NCBI GenBank assembly: GCA_014650015.1
Contig: BMUD01000020.1
Location: 62,001-126,000 of the forward strand
From: Streptomyces griseoloalbus
GTDB lineage: Bacteria; Actinomycetota; Actinomycetes; Streptomycetales; Streptomycetaceae
Length of the DNA: 64,000 nucleotides
Direction of reading: 5' to 3'
Shown here: piece after piece, positions 1 to 9,008 of the stretch
Position numbering within the stretch: position 1 is the stretch's first letter
Layout: every line of letters starts with the position of its first letter
The notes under the pieces: generated by a model
Seen by the model: only the letters and a program-made list of their open reading frames with translations
The model's database searches: none
What the model was told of the DNA's origin: nothing
Position numbers and translations under genes: made by a program

Positions 1-163
1 AGCCGGAGGGGCCCATGATCGCGGTGAACTCGGCCTGCCGGAAACCGACGGAGACCCGGTCCAGGGCGACCACCTGGGTCTCGCCCTGGCCATAGATCTT
101 CGAAAGGTCCGTGGCGCGCGCGGCCACGGCGGTGGTCCGGTCGGCGATGGGTGCGGTGGTCAC
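1..163 (-). CDS. ABC transporter ATP-binding protein, N-terminal fragment
   Basis: Only about 54 codons lie in the window; the gene runs off the left edge on the minus strand. The reverse complement from GTG at 163 reads VTTAPIADRTT..., then a typical ABC ATPase beginning with LSKIYGQGE, VVALDRVSVGF and EFTAIMGPSGS, which is the start of the Walker A loop. This pattern is common in MacB/LolD-type ATPases that work with FtsX-like permeases; that subfamily is inference. A GGAG lies about 8 bases upstream of the GTG (near 172-175), which supports this start. Confidence 0.75.
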   Translation of the reverse strand, partial: MTTAPIADRTTAVAARATDLSKIYGQGETQVVALDRVSVGFRQAEFTAIMGPSG

Positions 164-553
164 GGGATGGACTCCTGTCGGGACGACGTGTTCTCGGGGG
201 ACGCCGTCCATCGTTCCGCCGCTTCGCCGCCGTGTAGTCACCCGCTGCTCCCGTTCCGGGGGGCGACCAGGGGCGGACCGCCAAACGCGCCGTCATACCT
301 GGGGATGACGGCGGACCCTGACGCGGGGCGCGCCGGGAACGGGTGGAGCGCCCTTGTTCGGACGGTGAAATTCCGTCATTCCGCATGCGTGGCGGATCGT
401 CACACGCAAGGCTGTTGGCACGTGCTGGGAGCGACTTCGGAGTGCTGATGCACCCTCAGGCGCCAATAAAATAAGACAAGATCGGTCCATCCCGCCGCTG
501 CTCACGGCAGGGTCCCCGATAGGCTCGGCACCTCGAAGTGGAGCCCATGGCCT
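164..553. other. Intergenic region between ABC ATPase and bldA
   Basis: 390 bases without a convincing gene. It must hold the divergent promoters of the ABC transporter gene (minus) and of bldA (plus). The part from about 465 to 490 is relatively A/T-rich. Open reading frames here have no family resemblance. Confidence 0.6.
498..525 (+). promoter_or_regulatory. Possible bldA promoter
   Basis: TAGGCT at 520-525 fits the Streptomyces -10 pattern TANNNT and would start transcription near 532, about 20 bases before the mature tRNA end. The -35 side (CTGCTC, 498-503) is a poor match, so the call is tentative. Confidence 0.3.
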
Positions 554-640
554 GCCCGGATGGTGGAATGCAGACACGGCGAGCTTAAACCTCGCTGCCC
601 CTCAGCGGGCGTGCCGGTTCAAGTCCGGCTCCGGGCACCA
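554..640 (+). tRNA. bldA: tRNA-Leu(UAA), bldA
   Basis: An 87-base tRNA with the long variable arm of leucine tRNAs and an encoded CCA end. The acceptor stem GCCCGGA (554-560) pairs with TCCGGGC before ACCA. The anticodon stem GCGAG (579-583) and CTCGC (591-595) encloses the loop CTTAAAC, so the anticodon is TAA at 586-588 and reads the rare codon UUA. GGTTCAAGTCC of the T arm is present. In Streptomyces this is the bldA product, the only tRNA that decodes UUA efficiently; it gates aerial growth and antibiotic production through TTA codons in regulators. The sequence agrees with the S. coelicolor bldA tRNA as I recall it. I saw no in-frame TTA in the genes of this window. Confidence 0.97.
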
Positions 641-1105
641 CTCGCATGTCGCTCTCGCTCGACGACGACGGCCTGTCACCGCCGCGTCCCGCGGGACCAC
701 GGCCGGGAGTACGGCCCTCTCCGCGTGCGCGCCCCGCATCTCGTCCCCGCCGCGACGCCCCTTTCTCCCACGCACCCGGCCGGACGGCCAGGGGAGCGCC
801 TCACACCCTCGCGCCGCCGGAACCGACCTCGCCGAGGCCTGCACCGGGTTCCCCCCGGCGTGAGCAGGGCGCTCTCCGGCCGGTCGCGGGCGGCCCCGGC
901 CGGGCTCCGGGCAGGTGCCGGGCAGGTACCGGGCAGGTGCCGGGGCGGTCACGGTTCGCTCACCGGCGGTGAAGGGAATCACCAAGCCGCGTAGCGTGTT
1001 GCGCAGCACAACGAGGGAAAGATCCTCCCCAAGCATTAGGGTCATTCCTTTGCCTACCTATTACTCTTGAGCCAAGGCCGCGCTGTGTGGCCATGGAGGA
1101 GTGAA
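641..1105. other. Intergenic region downstream of bldA
   Basis: 465 bases without a supported gene. The minus-strand reading frame here ends in WCPEPDLNRHAR, the usual artefact of translating a tRNA backwards. It contains the 11-bp tandem repeat listed separately and the promoter region of the next gene. Confidence 0.6.
910..942. repeat. 11-bp tandem repeat, three copies
   Basis: GGCAGGTGCCG (910-920), GGCAGGTACCG (921-931) and GGCAGGTGCCG (932-942) follow one another directly. Each unit contains the palindrome GGTGCC or GGTACC. Function unknown. Confidence 0.85.
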
Positions 1106-1999
1106 ATGAGGAGCAGAAACCCGGTCTTCTCGCGACGGGGGTTCAGCCGCGACAACGGCTACGCGGGCTTCAACACCGCGCCGCAGGCCGGGGGTCCCGC
1201 TGTCGCCACGCAGGCCAACCCGTACGCGCAGCCGACGGGCAACCCGTACGCGCAGAACCCGTACGCCCAGCAGGACCTGCAGCACGGCGCACCGCCGCAG
1301 GCGCCGGCCGTCACCGGCCGGATGACCATCGACGACGTCATCATGCGCACGGCGAGCACCCTCGGTGTGCTCATCGTCACCGCCGCGCTCTCCTGGGCCC
1401 TGCTGCCGGTCGACGACGCCAACATCAGCCGGTCCTACGGGATCGGCATCGGCGCCGCGCTGGTCGGCATGGTCCTGGCGCTCGTGCAGTCCTTCAAGCG
1501 CAAGGCCTCGCCGGCGCTGATTCTCACGTACGCCGCGTTCGAGGGTGTCTTCCTCGGCGTCATCTCCAGCATCGTCGACAACCGCATCGCCGACGGTGCG
1601 GCCATGCAGGCCGTGCTCGGCACCATGGCGGTCTTCGCCGGTGTGCTGGTGGCGTACAAGGCGGGCTGGATCCGCGTCAACCGCCGCTTCTACGGCTTCG
1701 TGCTGGCGGCGGCGCTCGGCTTCATCCTGCTGATGGCCGTGAACCTGCTGTTCGCGGTGTTCGGCGGCGGTGACGGCCTCGGCTTCCGCAGCGGCCCGCT
1801 CGGCGTCATCTTCGGCGTCGTCGGCATCATCCTCGGCGCCTGCTTCCTCGCTCTGGACTTCAAGCAGGTCGAGGACGGCATCGCCTACGGTGCGCCGCGC
1901 GAGGAGGCCTGGTTCGCCGCCTTCGGCCTCACGCTGACGCTGGTGTGGATCTACATGGAGTTCCTGCGCATCATCTCGATCCTCAACAGCAACGACTAG
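1106..1999 (+). CDS. Bax inhibitor-1/YccA family membrane protein
   Basis: 297 residues with ATG at 1106. GGAGGA at 1095-1100 sits 5 bases upstream, which favours this start over the in-frame ATG at 1067. Residues 1-70 are a soluble tail rich in Gln, Asn and Pro with repeats of NPYAQ/NPYAQN. After MTIDDVIMRTA (about residue 72) come seven hydrophobic segments, ending in WIYMEFLRIISILNSND, the layout of the Bax inhibitor-1/YccA family. Known family members are pH-sensitive calcium leak channels or regulators of membrane proteases; the role in Streptomyces is not established. Monocistronic, closed by a strong hairpin at 2033-2062. Confidence 0.9.
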   Translation: MRSRNPVFSRRGFSRDNGYAGFNTAPQAGGPAVATQANPYAQPTGNPYAQNPYAQQDLQHGAPPQAPAVTGRMTIDDVIMRTASTLGVLIVTAALSWALLPVDDANISRSYGIGIGAALVGMVLALVQSFKRKASPALILTYAAFEGVFLGVISSIVDNRIADGAAMQAVLGTMAVFAGVLVAYKAGWIRVNRRFYGFVLAAALGFILLMAVNLLFAVFGGGDGLGFRSGPLGVIFGVVGIILGACFLALDFKQVEDGIAYGAPREEAWFAAFGLTLTLVWIYMEFLRIISILNSND

Positions 2000-2032
2000 C
2001 GGACCGCACCAGCGGGACGCCGGCCGTACCGA

Positions 2033-2062
2033 CAAGGGCCCCGGGTTCACCCGGGGCCCTTG
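2033..2062 (+). terminator. Terminator hairpin
   Basis: A perfect 13-bp stem, CAAGGGCCCCGGG (2033-2045) with CCCGGGGCCCTTG (2050-2062), and a 4-base loop TTCA. It lies between convergent genes ending at 1999 and 2079 and may serve both. Confidence 0.85.
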
Positions 2063-2078
2063 GTCGTGCAGACGCGCG

Positions 2079-2309
2079 CTAGAGCAGTTTGCGCGCGGCC
2101 CTCCTCAGGTCGTATTCGTGGACGATCGCCTTGGCGTGGCCGTAGGCGAGGTCGTACTCGTGACGGAGCCAGCTGACCTTCTCCTCGAAGCGGAAGAGCG
2201 CCGGGCCTTCTTCGACGGTGCGCAGCCAGTCGGAGATCTCACGACCGGTGCAGTGGGGGATGCGGGCGAGCATGTTGCGATGGGTCTCTGCGGAGAAGAC
2301 TTGGGACAT
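2079..2309 (-). CDS. DUF4287 domain-containing protein
   Basis: 76 residues from ATG at 2309: MSQVFSAETHRNMLARIPH...TGREISDWLRTVEEGP...WLRHEYDLAYGHAKAIVHEYDLRRAARKLL. This is the whole of a DUF4287 domain, whose signature is the WL + HEYDLAYGHAKAIVHEYD segment. GGAGG at 2319-2315 is 5 bases upstream of the ATG and decides the start; an in-frame ATG 18 bases further upstream lacks such a site. Function unknown; no obvious signal peptide or membrane segment. Confidence 0.85.
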   Translation of the reverse strand: MSQVFSAETHRNMLARIPHCTGREISDWLRTVEEGPALFRFEEKVSWLRHEYDLAYGHAKAIVHEYDLRRAARKLL

Positions 2310-2411
2310 CGGCGCCTCCGGACGCATGGGATGTAAGCCGGTCCTTCACGTCACCGTGCCTGAGCGTCCGCCCGTTGGCAACAGTCCTGCCGCGCCGCGT
2401 ACGCTCGCCGC

Positions 2412-2723
2412 GTGGTTGATACGACGCCCTTCACCCGTGCAGTGGATCATTTCGCCGACCGCCTGCGGGCCGCGCCGCAGAGCCGGCTGCAACGGGGCGG
2501 GGCGGCCGAGGCCCTCGCCCTGGCCAGGGAGCTGGCGCGGCGCGCCCAGCGGGTCGAGGAGCCGGATGCCGAGCCCCGCGAGATGCCCGACGCCGGGATG
2601 TTCGCCGCCGCCGACCAGATCACCGTCGCCGGGCACGACCTGGCCCTCGTACTGAAGAACGACGACGAGGTGGAGGAAGCGGTACGGCTGGTGGAGGAGG
2701 CGCGAGAGCGCGCCGGGGTCTAG
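2412..2723 (+). CDS. Small hypothetical protein
   Basis: 103 residues from GTG at 2412 (VDTTPFTRAVDHFADRLRAAPQSRL...). The protein is soluble, Ala- and Glu-rich, and likely mostly helical: LQRGGAAEALALARELARRAQRVEE, then VAGHDLALVLKNDDEVEEAVRLVEEARERAGV. I recognise no family. No strong ribosome site precedes the GTG. The stop codon TAG at 2721-2723 is the first three bases of a small dispersed repeat element (see 2721-2763). Confidence 0.7.
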   Translation: MVDTTPFTRAVDHFADRLRAAPQSRLQRGGAAEALALARELARRAQRVEEPDAEPREMPDAGMFAAADQITVAGHDLALVLKNDDEVEEAVRLVEEARERAGV

Positions 2724-2763
2724 GGCCTGTCTGACATTCCCGCCTGCCTCGCGACGCCCCTAG
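2721..2763 (+). repeat. Dispersed TAGGGCCTGTC element, right end degenerate
   Basis: Starts TAGGGCCTGTCTGACA followed by TTCCCGCCTGCC, the same left half as the element at 48613-48673. The right inverted arm is replaced by GCGACGCCCCTAG. Its first three bases are the stop codon of the gene before it. Confidence 0.7.
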
Positions 2764-2803
2764 CACCCCCGCACCTCCCCGGGGACGGTCGGCCGGGCGG
2801 TGG

Positions 2804-3580
2804 CTAGAGGGACGCGATGACGCGGTCCGCCAGGATGTAGACGTTCTCCTCGCCGCAGGAGAAGGTCAGCGTGTACGCCCCCGAGATGCCGGAGCCGCCC
2901 AGCAGGAACGGGGTCTCGCCCGCACACAGGGCGGCGGCCAGGCGCTCCGCGGTCTCGCGGTGGCCCGGCGTCATGCACAGCGTCGTACCGTCGGCGAAGA
3001 CGTAGACGTCCAGGGTGCCCAGCGGGCCCGGGCGGACATCGGTCAGCTCGGTCCGGGAGGCGGCGAGCTCCTCGAGGGCGGCCACGGTGCGCTCGTGGTC
3101 GTTCACGACCGGCGAGGAGTTGGGTACGAAGTCGGGGTGCGAGGGGTGACGGCGGCGGGCCGCGGCCAGCTCCGGGGAGTCCCCGGAGTGCTCGTCGGCG
3201 TCGGCGCCCGGCTCGGTCACCGGCTCCAGACCCACGAAGTCGGTCTGCCGGGGCAGGAACAGCTCGCTGTCGGCCAGGCCCAGCAGGGACGGCGCGTCGG
3301 AGGCGTCACGCGACTCCTGGGCGGCCCAGAAGGCCCGCGCCTCGGCGAGCTCGCGCTCCCGCTCCTCGGCGAGCGCGTCCGCCACGGCGGCGCGTATCTC
3401 GTCGGTGTCGGCCGCGCGGGCGGAGGGCACGTGCGCGCGCGTGGCGGCGCAGCTCCCGGCCAGCTCGGTGTGCAGGGCCGCGACCTGTCGGCGCAGCACC
3501 ATGATGCTGCGCAGGACAGCGACGCCCACGGCGCCGGTGGCGGCCGTGGTGATCAGCAGGGCGATCGGCATGGCGCTCAC
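2804..3580 (-). CDS. Membrane-anchored hypothetical protein
   Basis: 258 residues from ATG at 3580. Residues 4-25 ([20 protein letters not shown]...) form one membrane anchor, followed by a stretch likely to be coiled coil ([39 protein letters not shown]). The C-terminal half holds a compact region, [30 protein letters not shown], and ends [21 protein letters not shown] do not recognise a family. The pattern of anchor, coil and small C-terminal domain suggests an envelope-associated protein, which is inference. Confidence 0.75.
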   Translation of the reverse strand: MSAMPIALLITTAATGAVGVAVLRSIMVLRRQVAALHTELAGSCAATRAHVPSARAADTDEIRAAVADALAEERERELAEARAFWAAQESRDASDAPSLLGLADSELFLPRQTDFVGLEPVTEPGADADEHSGDSPELAAARRRHPSHPDFVPNSSPVVNDHERTVAALEELAASRTELTDVRPGPLGTLDVYVFADGTTLCMTPGHRETAERLAAALCAGETPFLLGGSGISGAYTLTFSCGEENVYILADRVIASL

Positions 3581-3777
3581 TGACGTACTCCCGGTTCAAA
3601 GTCGACCCCCGACTTCCTACATCAGCTTGAAGGGCGGACTAACCATCTGTCAGTGCGTAACATCACGAAACGGACAGGGCTTTGGTGTCGGGGGTGGTAG
3701 AGGTGTGACGTTGACCTGCGGTGATCCCTGCGGCACGAGGGATAGGTCACATCCTGAGGGAGATTGGATCACAAAAC

Positions 3778-3812
3778 GGCCCGGAGCCCCGGGGATTCCG
3801 GGGTTCCGGGCC
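3778..3812 (-). terminator. Terminator hairpin after thiolase
   Basis: GGCCCGGA (3778-3785) pairs with TCCGGGCC (3805-3812), extended inward by CCCCGG with CCGGGG; loop GGATT. It lies 41 bases downstream of the thiolase stop on the minus strand. Confidence 0.75.
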
Positions 3813-3853
3813 AGTGCCTCACGGACGGTGCCGGCACGGCTACGGCGTGGTGC

Positions 3854-5074
3854 TCAGCTGAGGCGCTCGATGACCATCGCCATGCCCTGGCCGCCGCCGA
3901 CGCACATCGTCTCCAGACCGAACTGCTTGTCGTGGAACCGGAGGGAGTTGATGAGCGTGGTGGTGATGCGCGCGCCGGTCATGCCGAAGGGGTGGCCGAC
4001 GGCGATGGCGCCGCCGTTGACGTTCAGCTTCTCCAGCGGGATGCCGAGGTCGCGGTAGGAGGGGATCACCTGGGCGGCGAACGCCTCGTTGATCTCGACC
4101 AGGTCGATGTCGTCGATGGTGAGACCGGCGCGGCGCAGCGCCTGCTTCGACGCCTCGACCGGGCCGAGGCCCATGATCTCCGGGGAGAGACCGGAGACGC
4201 CGGTGGAGACGATCCGGGCGAGCGGGGTGAGGCCGAGCTCGCGGGCCTTGGTGTCACTCATGATCACGAGCGCGGCGGCGCCGTCGTTGAGCGGGCAGCA
4301 GTTGCCGGCGGTGACCAGCCCGTCGGAGCGGAACACCGGCTTCAGGCCCGCGACGCCCTCCATGGTGACGCCGGGGCGAGGACCGTCGTCCTTGCTGATC
4401 ACCGTGCCGTCGGGGAGCGTCACCGGGGTGATCTCGCGCTCCCAGAAGCCGTTCTTGATGGCCTCCTCGGCGAGGTTCTGCGAGCGGACGCCGAACTCGT
4501 CCATGTCCTGCCGGGTGATGCCCTTGGCACGGGCCAGGTTCTCGGCGGTCTGGCCCATCGCGATGTACGGGTCGGGCAGCAGGCCGTCCTCGCGCGGGTC
4601 GTGCCAGGTGGAGCCCTCCGACTCGGCGACGGCGGCGGTGCGGGCCTCGGCCTCGGCGAACAGCGGGTTGCGCGTGTCCGGGAGGCTGTCGGAGTTGCCC
4701 TTGGTGAAGCGGGAGACCGTCTCGACACCGGCCGAGATGAAGACGTCGCCCTCGCCGGCCTTGATGGCGTGCAGGGCCATGCGGGAGGTCTGCAGCGAGG
4801 AGGAGCAGTAACGGGTGACGGTGCAGCCGGGGAGGTGGTCCATGCCCATCTGCACGGCGACGATACGGCCGAGGTTGTTGCCCTGCTCGCCACCGGGCAG
4901 GCCGCAGCCGAGCATCAGGTCGTCGATGTCCTCGGGGTCCAGCTCGGGGACCTTGGCGAGGGCGGCCTGGATGATCGTGGCGGTCAGGTCGTCCGGGCGG
5001 AGGTCCTTCAGGGAGCCCTTGAAGGCGCGGCCGATGGGGGAGCGGGCGGCTGAGACGATCACGGCTTCGGGCAT
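3854..5074 (-). CDS. Thiolase, acetyl-CoA C-acyltransferase family
   Basis: 406 residues from ATG at 5074; AGGA 6 bases upstream (5084-5081) favours it over the in-frame GTG at 5077. Opens [21 protein letters not shown] as in thiolases. The nucleophile is Cys90 in TRYCSSSLQ. The C-terminal catalytic residues are His361 in [17 protein letters not shown] and Cys391 in TMCVGGGQG, so all three are present. Thiolases cleave 3-ketoacyl-CoA in beta-oxidation or condense two acetyl-CoA; the full-length fatty-acid type is likely but chain-length preference cannot be read. Transcribed alone. An AAGCGCTT palindrome lies about 160 bases upstream. Confidence 0.9.
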   Translation of the reverse strand: MPEAVIVSAARSPIGRAFKGSLKDLRPDDLTATIIQAALAKVPELDPEDIDDLMLGCGLPGGEQGNNLGRIVAVQMGMDHLPGCTVTRYCSSSLQTSRMALHAIKAGEGDVFISAGVETVSRFTKGNSDSLPDTRNPLFAEAEARTAAVAESEGSTWHDPREDGLLPDPYIAMGQTAENLARAKGITRQDMDEFGVRSQNLAEEAIKNGFWEREITPVTLPDGTVISKDDGPRPGVTMEGVAGLKPVFRSDGLVTAGNCCPLNDGAAALVIMSDTKARELGLTPLARIVSTGVSGLSPEIMGLGPVEASKQALRRAGLTIDDIDLVEINEAFAAQVIPSYRDLGIPLEKLNVNGGAIAVGHPFGMTGARITTTLINSLRFHDKQFGLETMCVGGGQGMAMVIERLS

Positions 5075-5234
5075 CACGGCTCCTGGGGGAAGGGGCGGCG
5101 CACAGCGCCTCGTCGAGGGGTGTGGTCGGGCGGCGGGAGGGCATACCGGGTGGTTGGTGCGGGACTGCTTGGGAAGTTACCCGGACGTATGAGCCGGGTC
5201 ACGCCTGGCGCGGTGTGACATGGACCGCAACTGT

Positions 5235-5250
5235 CCAAGCGCTTGCTTGG
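5235..5250. promoter_or_regulatory. Palindromic operator-like site upstream of thiolase
   Basis: CCAAGCGCTTGCTTGG at 5235-5250 holds the perfect palindrome CAAGCGCTTG (5236-5245) overlapping an inverted repeat CCAAGC/GCTTGG. Similar AAGCGCTT sites are typical targets of TetR-family regulators of acyl-CoA metabolism. It is 160 bases upstream of the thiolase ATG. No regulator gene adjoins it. Confidence 0.45.
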
Positions 5251-5264
5251 GTGATGTGGTCGAG

Positions 5265-5332
5265 GGCAGTCGCGCCGCGGGGCGGCGCGGGCCGGCGCGA
5301 CGGCACCCCGCCGGCGCCGGACCGCGCGACCC
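5265..5332 (+). repeat. Dispersed repeat element, copy C
   Basis: From GGCAGTCGCGCCGCGG to GCCGGACCGCGCGACC this stretch lines up base by base, with about a dozen differences, with the copy at 52353-52432 in the same orientation, and with the inverse of 62991-63080. It lies between the thiolase start and the SGNH hydrolase stop. Confidence 0.65.
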
Positions 5333-5360
5333 GCCCCCGCCCGACGGCGGCATCGGCCGC

Positions 5361-6383
5361 CTACGCGGCCGGCGGCGCCACAGGCTCCGCCTCCGGAACC
5401 CGCCTGCGCCTCCTGCGCTTCAGGAGAGCCCACGGCCCCCGAGGCCCCGCCGGCATCGCCGCCGTGACCTCCGTGCCCGCCTCCTCCGCCGCCTCCGCCG
5501 CGGCCCGCGCCACCGGCAGGAAGCCCTCGCGGCGAGCCGCGTCCGGCCGCTCCTCCTCCGCCGGCCACAGCCCCAGGGCCGCGCACACCGTCGGCAGGAC
5601 CGCCATCGCGGCCGTCGCGTACCCCTCCACGGAGGGGTGGTAGCTGTCGGGGCCGAACAGCTCCCGCGGGTTCGCGGCGAACTCGGGGCCCAGCAGGTCG
5701 CCCAGCGACACCGTGCGCCCGCCCTGCTCGACCACGCCGATCGTCTGGGCCGCCGCCAGCTGGCGGGAGGCGCGGCGGGCCAGCCAGCGCAGGGGCTGCC
5801 GCACCGGCTCGATCGTGCCGAGATCGGGGCAGGTGCCGACGACCACCTCCGCACCGGCCGTCCGCAGCCGGCGCACCGCCGTGGCCAGCTGGCGCACGGA
5901 GCGGGTGGGTGGCGTGCGGTGGGTGACGTCGTTGGCGCCGACCATGATCACGCAGATGTCGGGCACCCGGGAGGGGTCCGCCAGCGCCAGCGTCACCTGA
6001 CGGTCCAGATCGTCCGAGCGGGCCCCTGGCGCCGCGACCGTGCTCAGCCCCACCGGACGTTCCGCGACCGCCGCGACGCCCGACGCCAGCAGCGCGCCCG
6101 GGGTCTGCCCCGCCCGGTGCACGCCCTGGCCGGCGGCGGTGGAGTCGCCCAGCATGGTCAGCCGCAGCGCCGGTTCCCCGGGCACCGTGTAGGCCGCGCC
6201 GTACAGACCGTCCGCGTTGGGTACGTGAGCCGCCGTGCCGTTGCCCACGCGGCGCCGCGCCAGCCGGGCCTCGGCCAGCAGCAGACCCACGGTGGCCGCG
6301 CCGGCCAGGCCGATGCCCCCGCCGCCGTATGCCGCGCCGGCCGCGATCCGCCGGGCCACCCTCGCCCTCGACATGCTCGTCAT
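5361..6383 (-). CDS. SGNH/GDSL hydrolase
   Basis: 340 residues from ATG at 6383 (MTSMSRARVARRIAAGAAYG...), with GAGGAGG about 12 bases upstream. A hydrophobic segment (about residues 20-35) suggests an N-terminal membrane anchor or signal. The SGNH blocks are present: block I LTMLGDSTAAGQG with the nucleophile Ser, block III MVGANDVTH, and block V FGPDSYHPSVEGY with the Asp/His pair. Such enzymes are esterases or lipases; the substrate cannot be inferred. The C-terminus is basic (LLKRRRRRRVP). Divergent from the cystathionine beta-synthase gene. Confidence 0.88.
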   Translation of the reverse strand: MTSMSRARVARRIAAGAAYGGGGIGLAGAATVGLLLAEARLARRRVGNGTAAHVPNADGLYGAAYTVPGEPALRLTMLGDSTAAGQGVHRAGQTPGALLASGVAAVAERPVGLSTVAAPGARSDDLDRQVTLALADPSRVPDICVIMVGANDVTHRTPPTRSVRQLATAVRRLRTAGAEVVVGTCPDLGTIEPVRQPLRWLARRASRQLAAAQTIGVVEQGGRTVSLGDLLGPEFAANPRELFGPDSYHPSVEGYATAAMAVLPTVCAALGLWPAEEERPDAARREGFLPVARAAAEAAEEAGTEVTAAMPAGPRGPWALLKRRRRRRVPEAEPVAPPAA

Positions 6384-6547
6384 GCCTAGCCGCCACCTCC
6401 TCGAGCCTTCACACCCAGTGCTTGCCCCGTACGGACCGTGCTCCAATCCCAACAGCGAGTGAACGACCCCGAGGGGTCCCGGCCCGAAAGGGCCTAGGCT
6501 GGCCAGACCACTAGGACCACATCTTTTGCAAGCATCCGGAGACAACG

Positions 6548-7936
<1,389 letters not shown>

Positions 7937-8409
7937 CGGGGCGTCCGGGAAACCGGAGGTGAAGCGGGGCTGAACGGCCGGGTCCCGCGGTGTTCGTGAT
8001 CTTCGTGGACTTCGCGGAAGTGGTACGAGCGTGTCACGTCCGCGCAGCACGCGCTTAACACGGATCCGGCACATTGGTGGGTGTCGGCAGGGCGGGAGCG
8101 GCTCCCCGCCCCGGCCGGCGGCCAAACGGCGTCAAAGGACCTCCGGAGCGGCTCCCGGACCTCCATGGACGCCTCGGACGCGCAGCCGGTTCCGACCGGC
8201 CCGCGTCCCTCGCGGGGACCGCCGTCGTCCCGCCCCCCGGTCACGGGGGTGCGGCGGTCCCCGCGCAACTCCCCCCGCGCAACTCCCCCCGCGCAACTCC
8301 CCCGCGCGCCTGAACCGGCGCCGCTCTCGCGGACCGGGTCGCTCGCCGTCGCGGTTCGACGGCTGACGGCTGCGGCAGTCGTCGCCCTGGATCGCCTCGC
8401 GCTACGGCC
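7937..8409. other. Intergenic region with tandem repeat
   Basis: 473 bases between convergent genes. Apart from the 14-bp repeat at 8263-8303 I see no gene or clear terminator. Reading frames here have highly repetitive arginine/proline compositions typical of noncoding GC-rich DNA. Confidence 0.6.
8263..8303. repeat. 14-bp tandem repeat, three copies
   Basis: GCGCAACTCCCCCC at 8263-8276 and 8277-8290, then the same with one C fewer at 8291-8303. Confidence 0.85.
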
Positions 8410-8841
8410 TCAGTCCTCCCAGTCGCTGTCCCGGGTCGGCCGACGGCGGCCGAACAGGCCCGGGTTGGTGCGGACGGCCTGGACGACGTTCACGCCGACG
8501 ATGCCGGCCCAGGCTGCCAGCAGGCCGGGCAGATCGGCCACGCCGCCGCCGATGGCGGACAGCGGCACCGCCAGGACCAGCGAGACGATCCCGAAGCCGA
8601 AGCGCTCGCCCCACGTGTCCGTCACCTTCGGCGACCGCGAGTCCCGGGCCACCGTCATCTGCTGCTCGGCGAGCTGCCGGCGCACCCGGCGCTCCACGGC
8701 GCCGTCGATCCGCTGGTCGACCTTCTCCAGGAACGAGTCGACCAGCGCGGACTCGTACTCCTCCCCCAGTTCCCTGCGGGCCTGCAGGGAGGCGTCGAGT
8801 TCCTTCTTCAGCTCGGTGTCCCGCGCGTCCATTCGGCTCAT
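8410..8841 (-). CDS. Small membrane protein with N-terminal coiled coil
   Basis: 143 residues, probable start ATG at 8841 (MSRMDARDTELKKELDASLQARRELGEEYESALVDSFLEKVDQRI...); ATG at 8832 is the alternative, and neither has a strong ribosome site. Residues 1-65 are highly charged and helical. Two hydrophobic segments follow (FGIVSLVLAVPLSAIGGGVADLPGLLAAWAGIVGVNVV), then a short acidic tail DSDWED. No family name recognised; it resembles small Streptomyces membrane proteins of unknown role. Confidence 0.8.
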   Translation of the reverse strand: MSRMDARDTELKKELDASLQARRELGEEYESALVDSFLEKVDQRIDGAVERRVRRQLAEQQMTVARDSRSPKVTDTWGERFGFGIVSLVLAVPLSAIGGGVADLPGLLAAWAGIVGVNVVQAVRTNPGLFGRRRPTRDSDWED

Positions 8842-9008
8842 GCCGTCCACGGTAGGCAGCCGGTACGCCGGTGGCACTGGGGATAACCCCCCTCTCCGCC
8901 TCGGGTGCGCCGGGCCCGGGCGGAGGTCGCGGAGGTCGCGGCGATTTCGGCGGTCCCGGCGGTGACACCGGCGGCGGTCGGGGCGGTGGTCGGGCTGTGG
9001 TCTGCGGG

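Noticed and set aside
602-1045. Minus-strand frame of 147 codons ending in WCPEPDLNRHAR
   Set aside because: It is the backward translation of the tRNA gene, a classic false annotation, and the rest is GC-rich low-complexity.
3700-3812. Possible small RNA: TTGACC at 3711 and a hairpin ending at 3812
   Set aside because: No good -10 at the right distance, and the hairpin is explained as the terminator of the thiolase gene.
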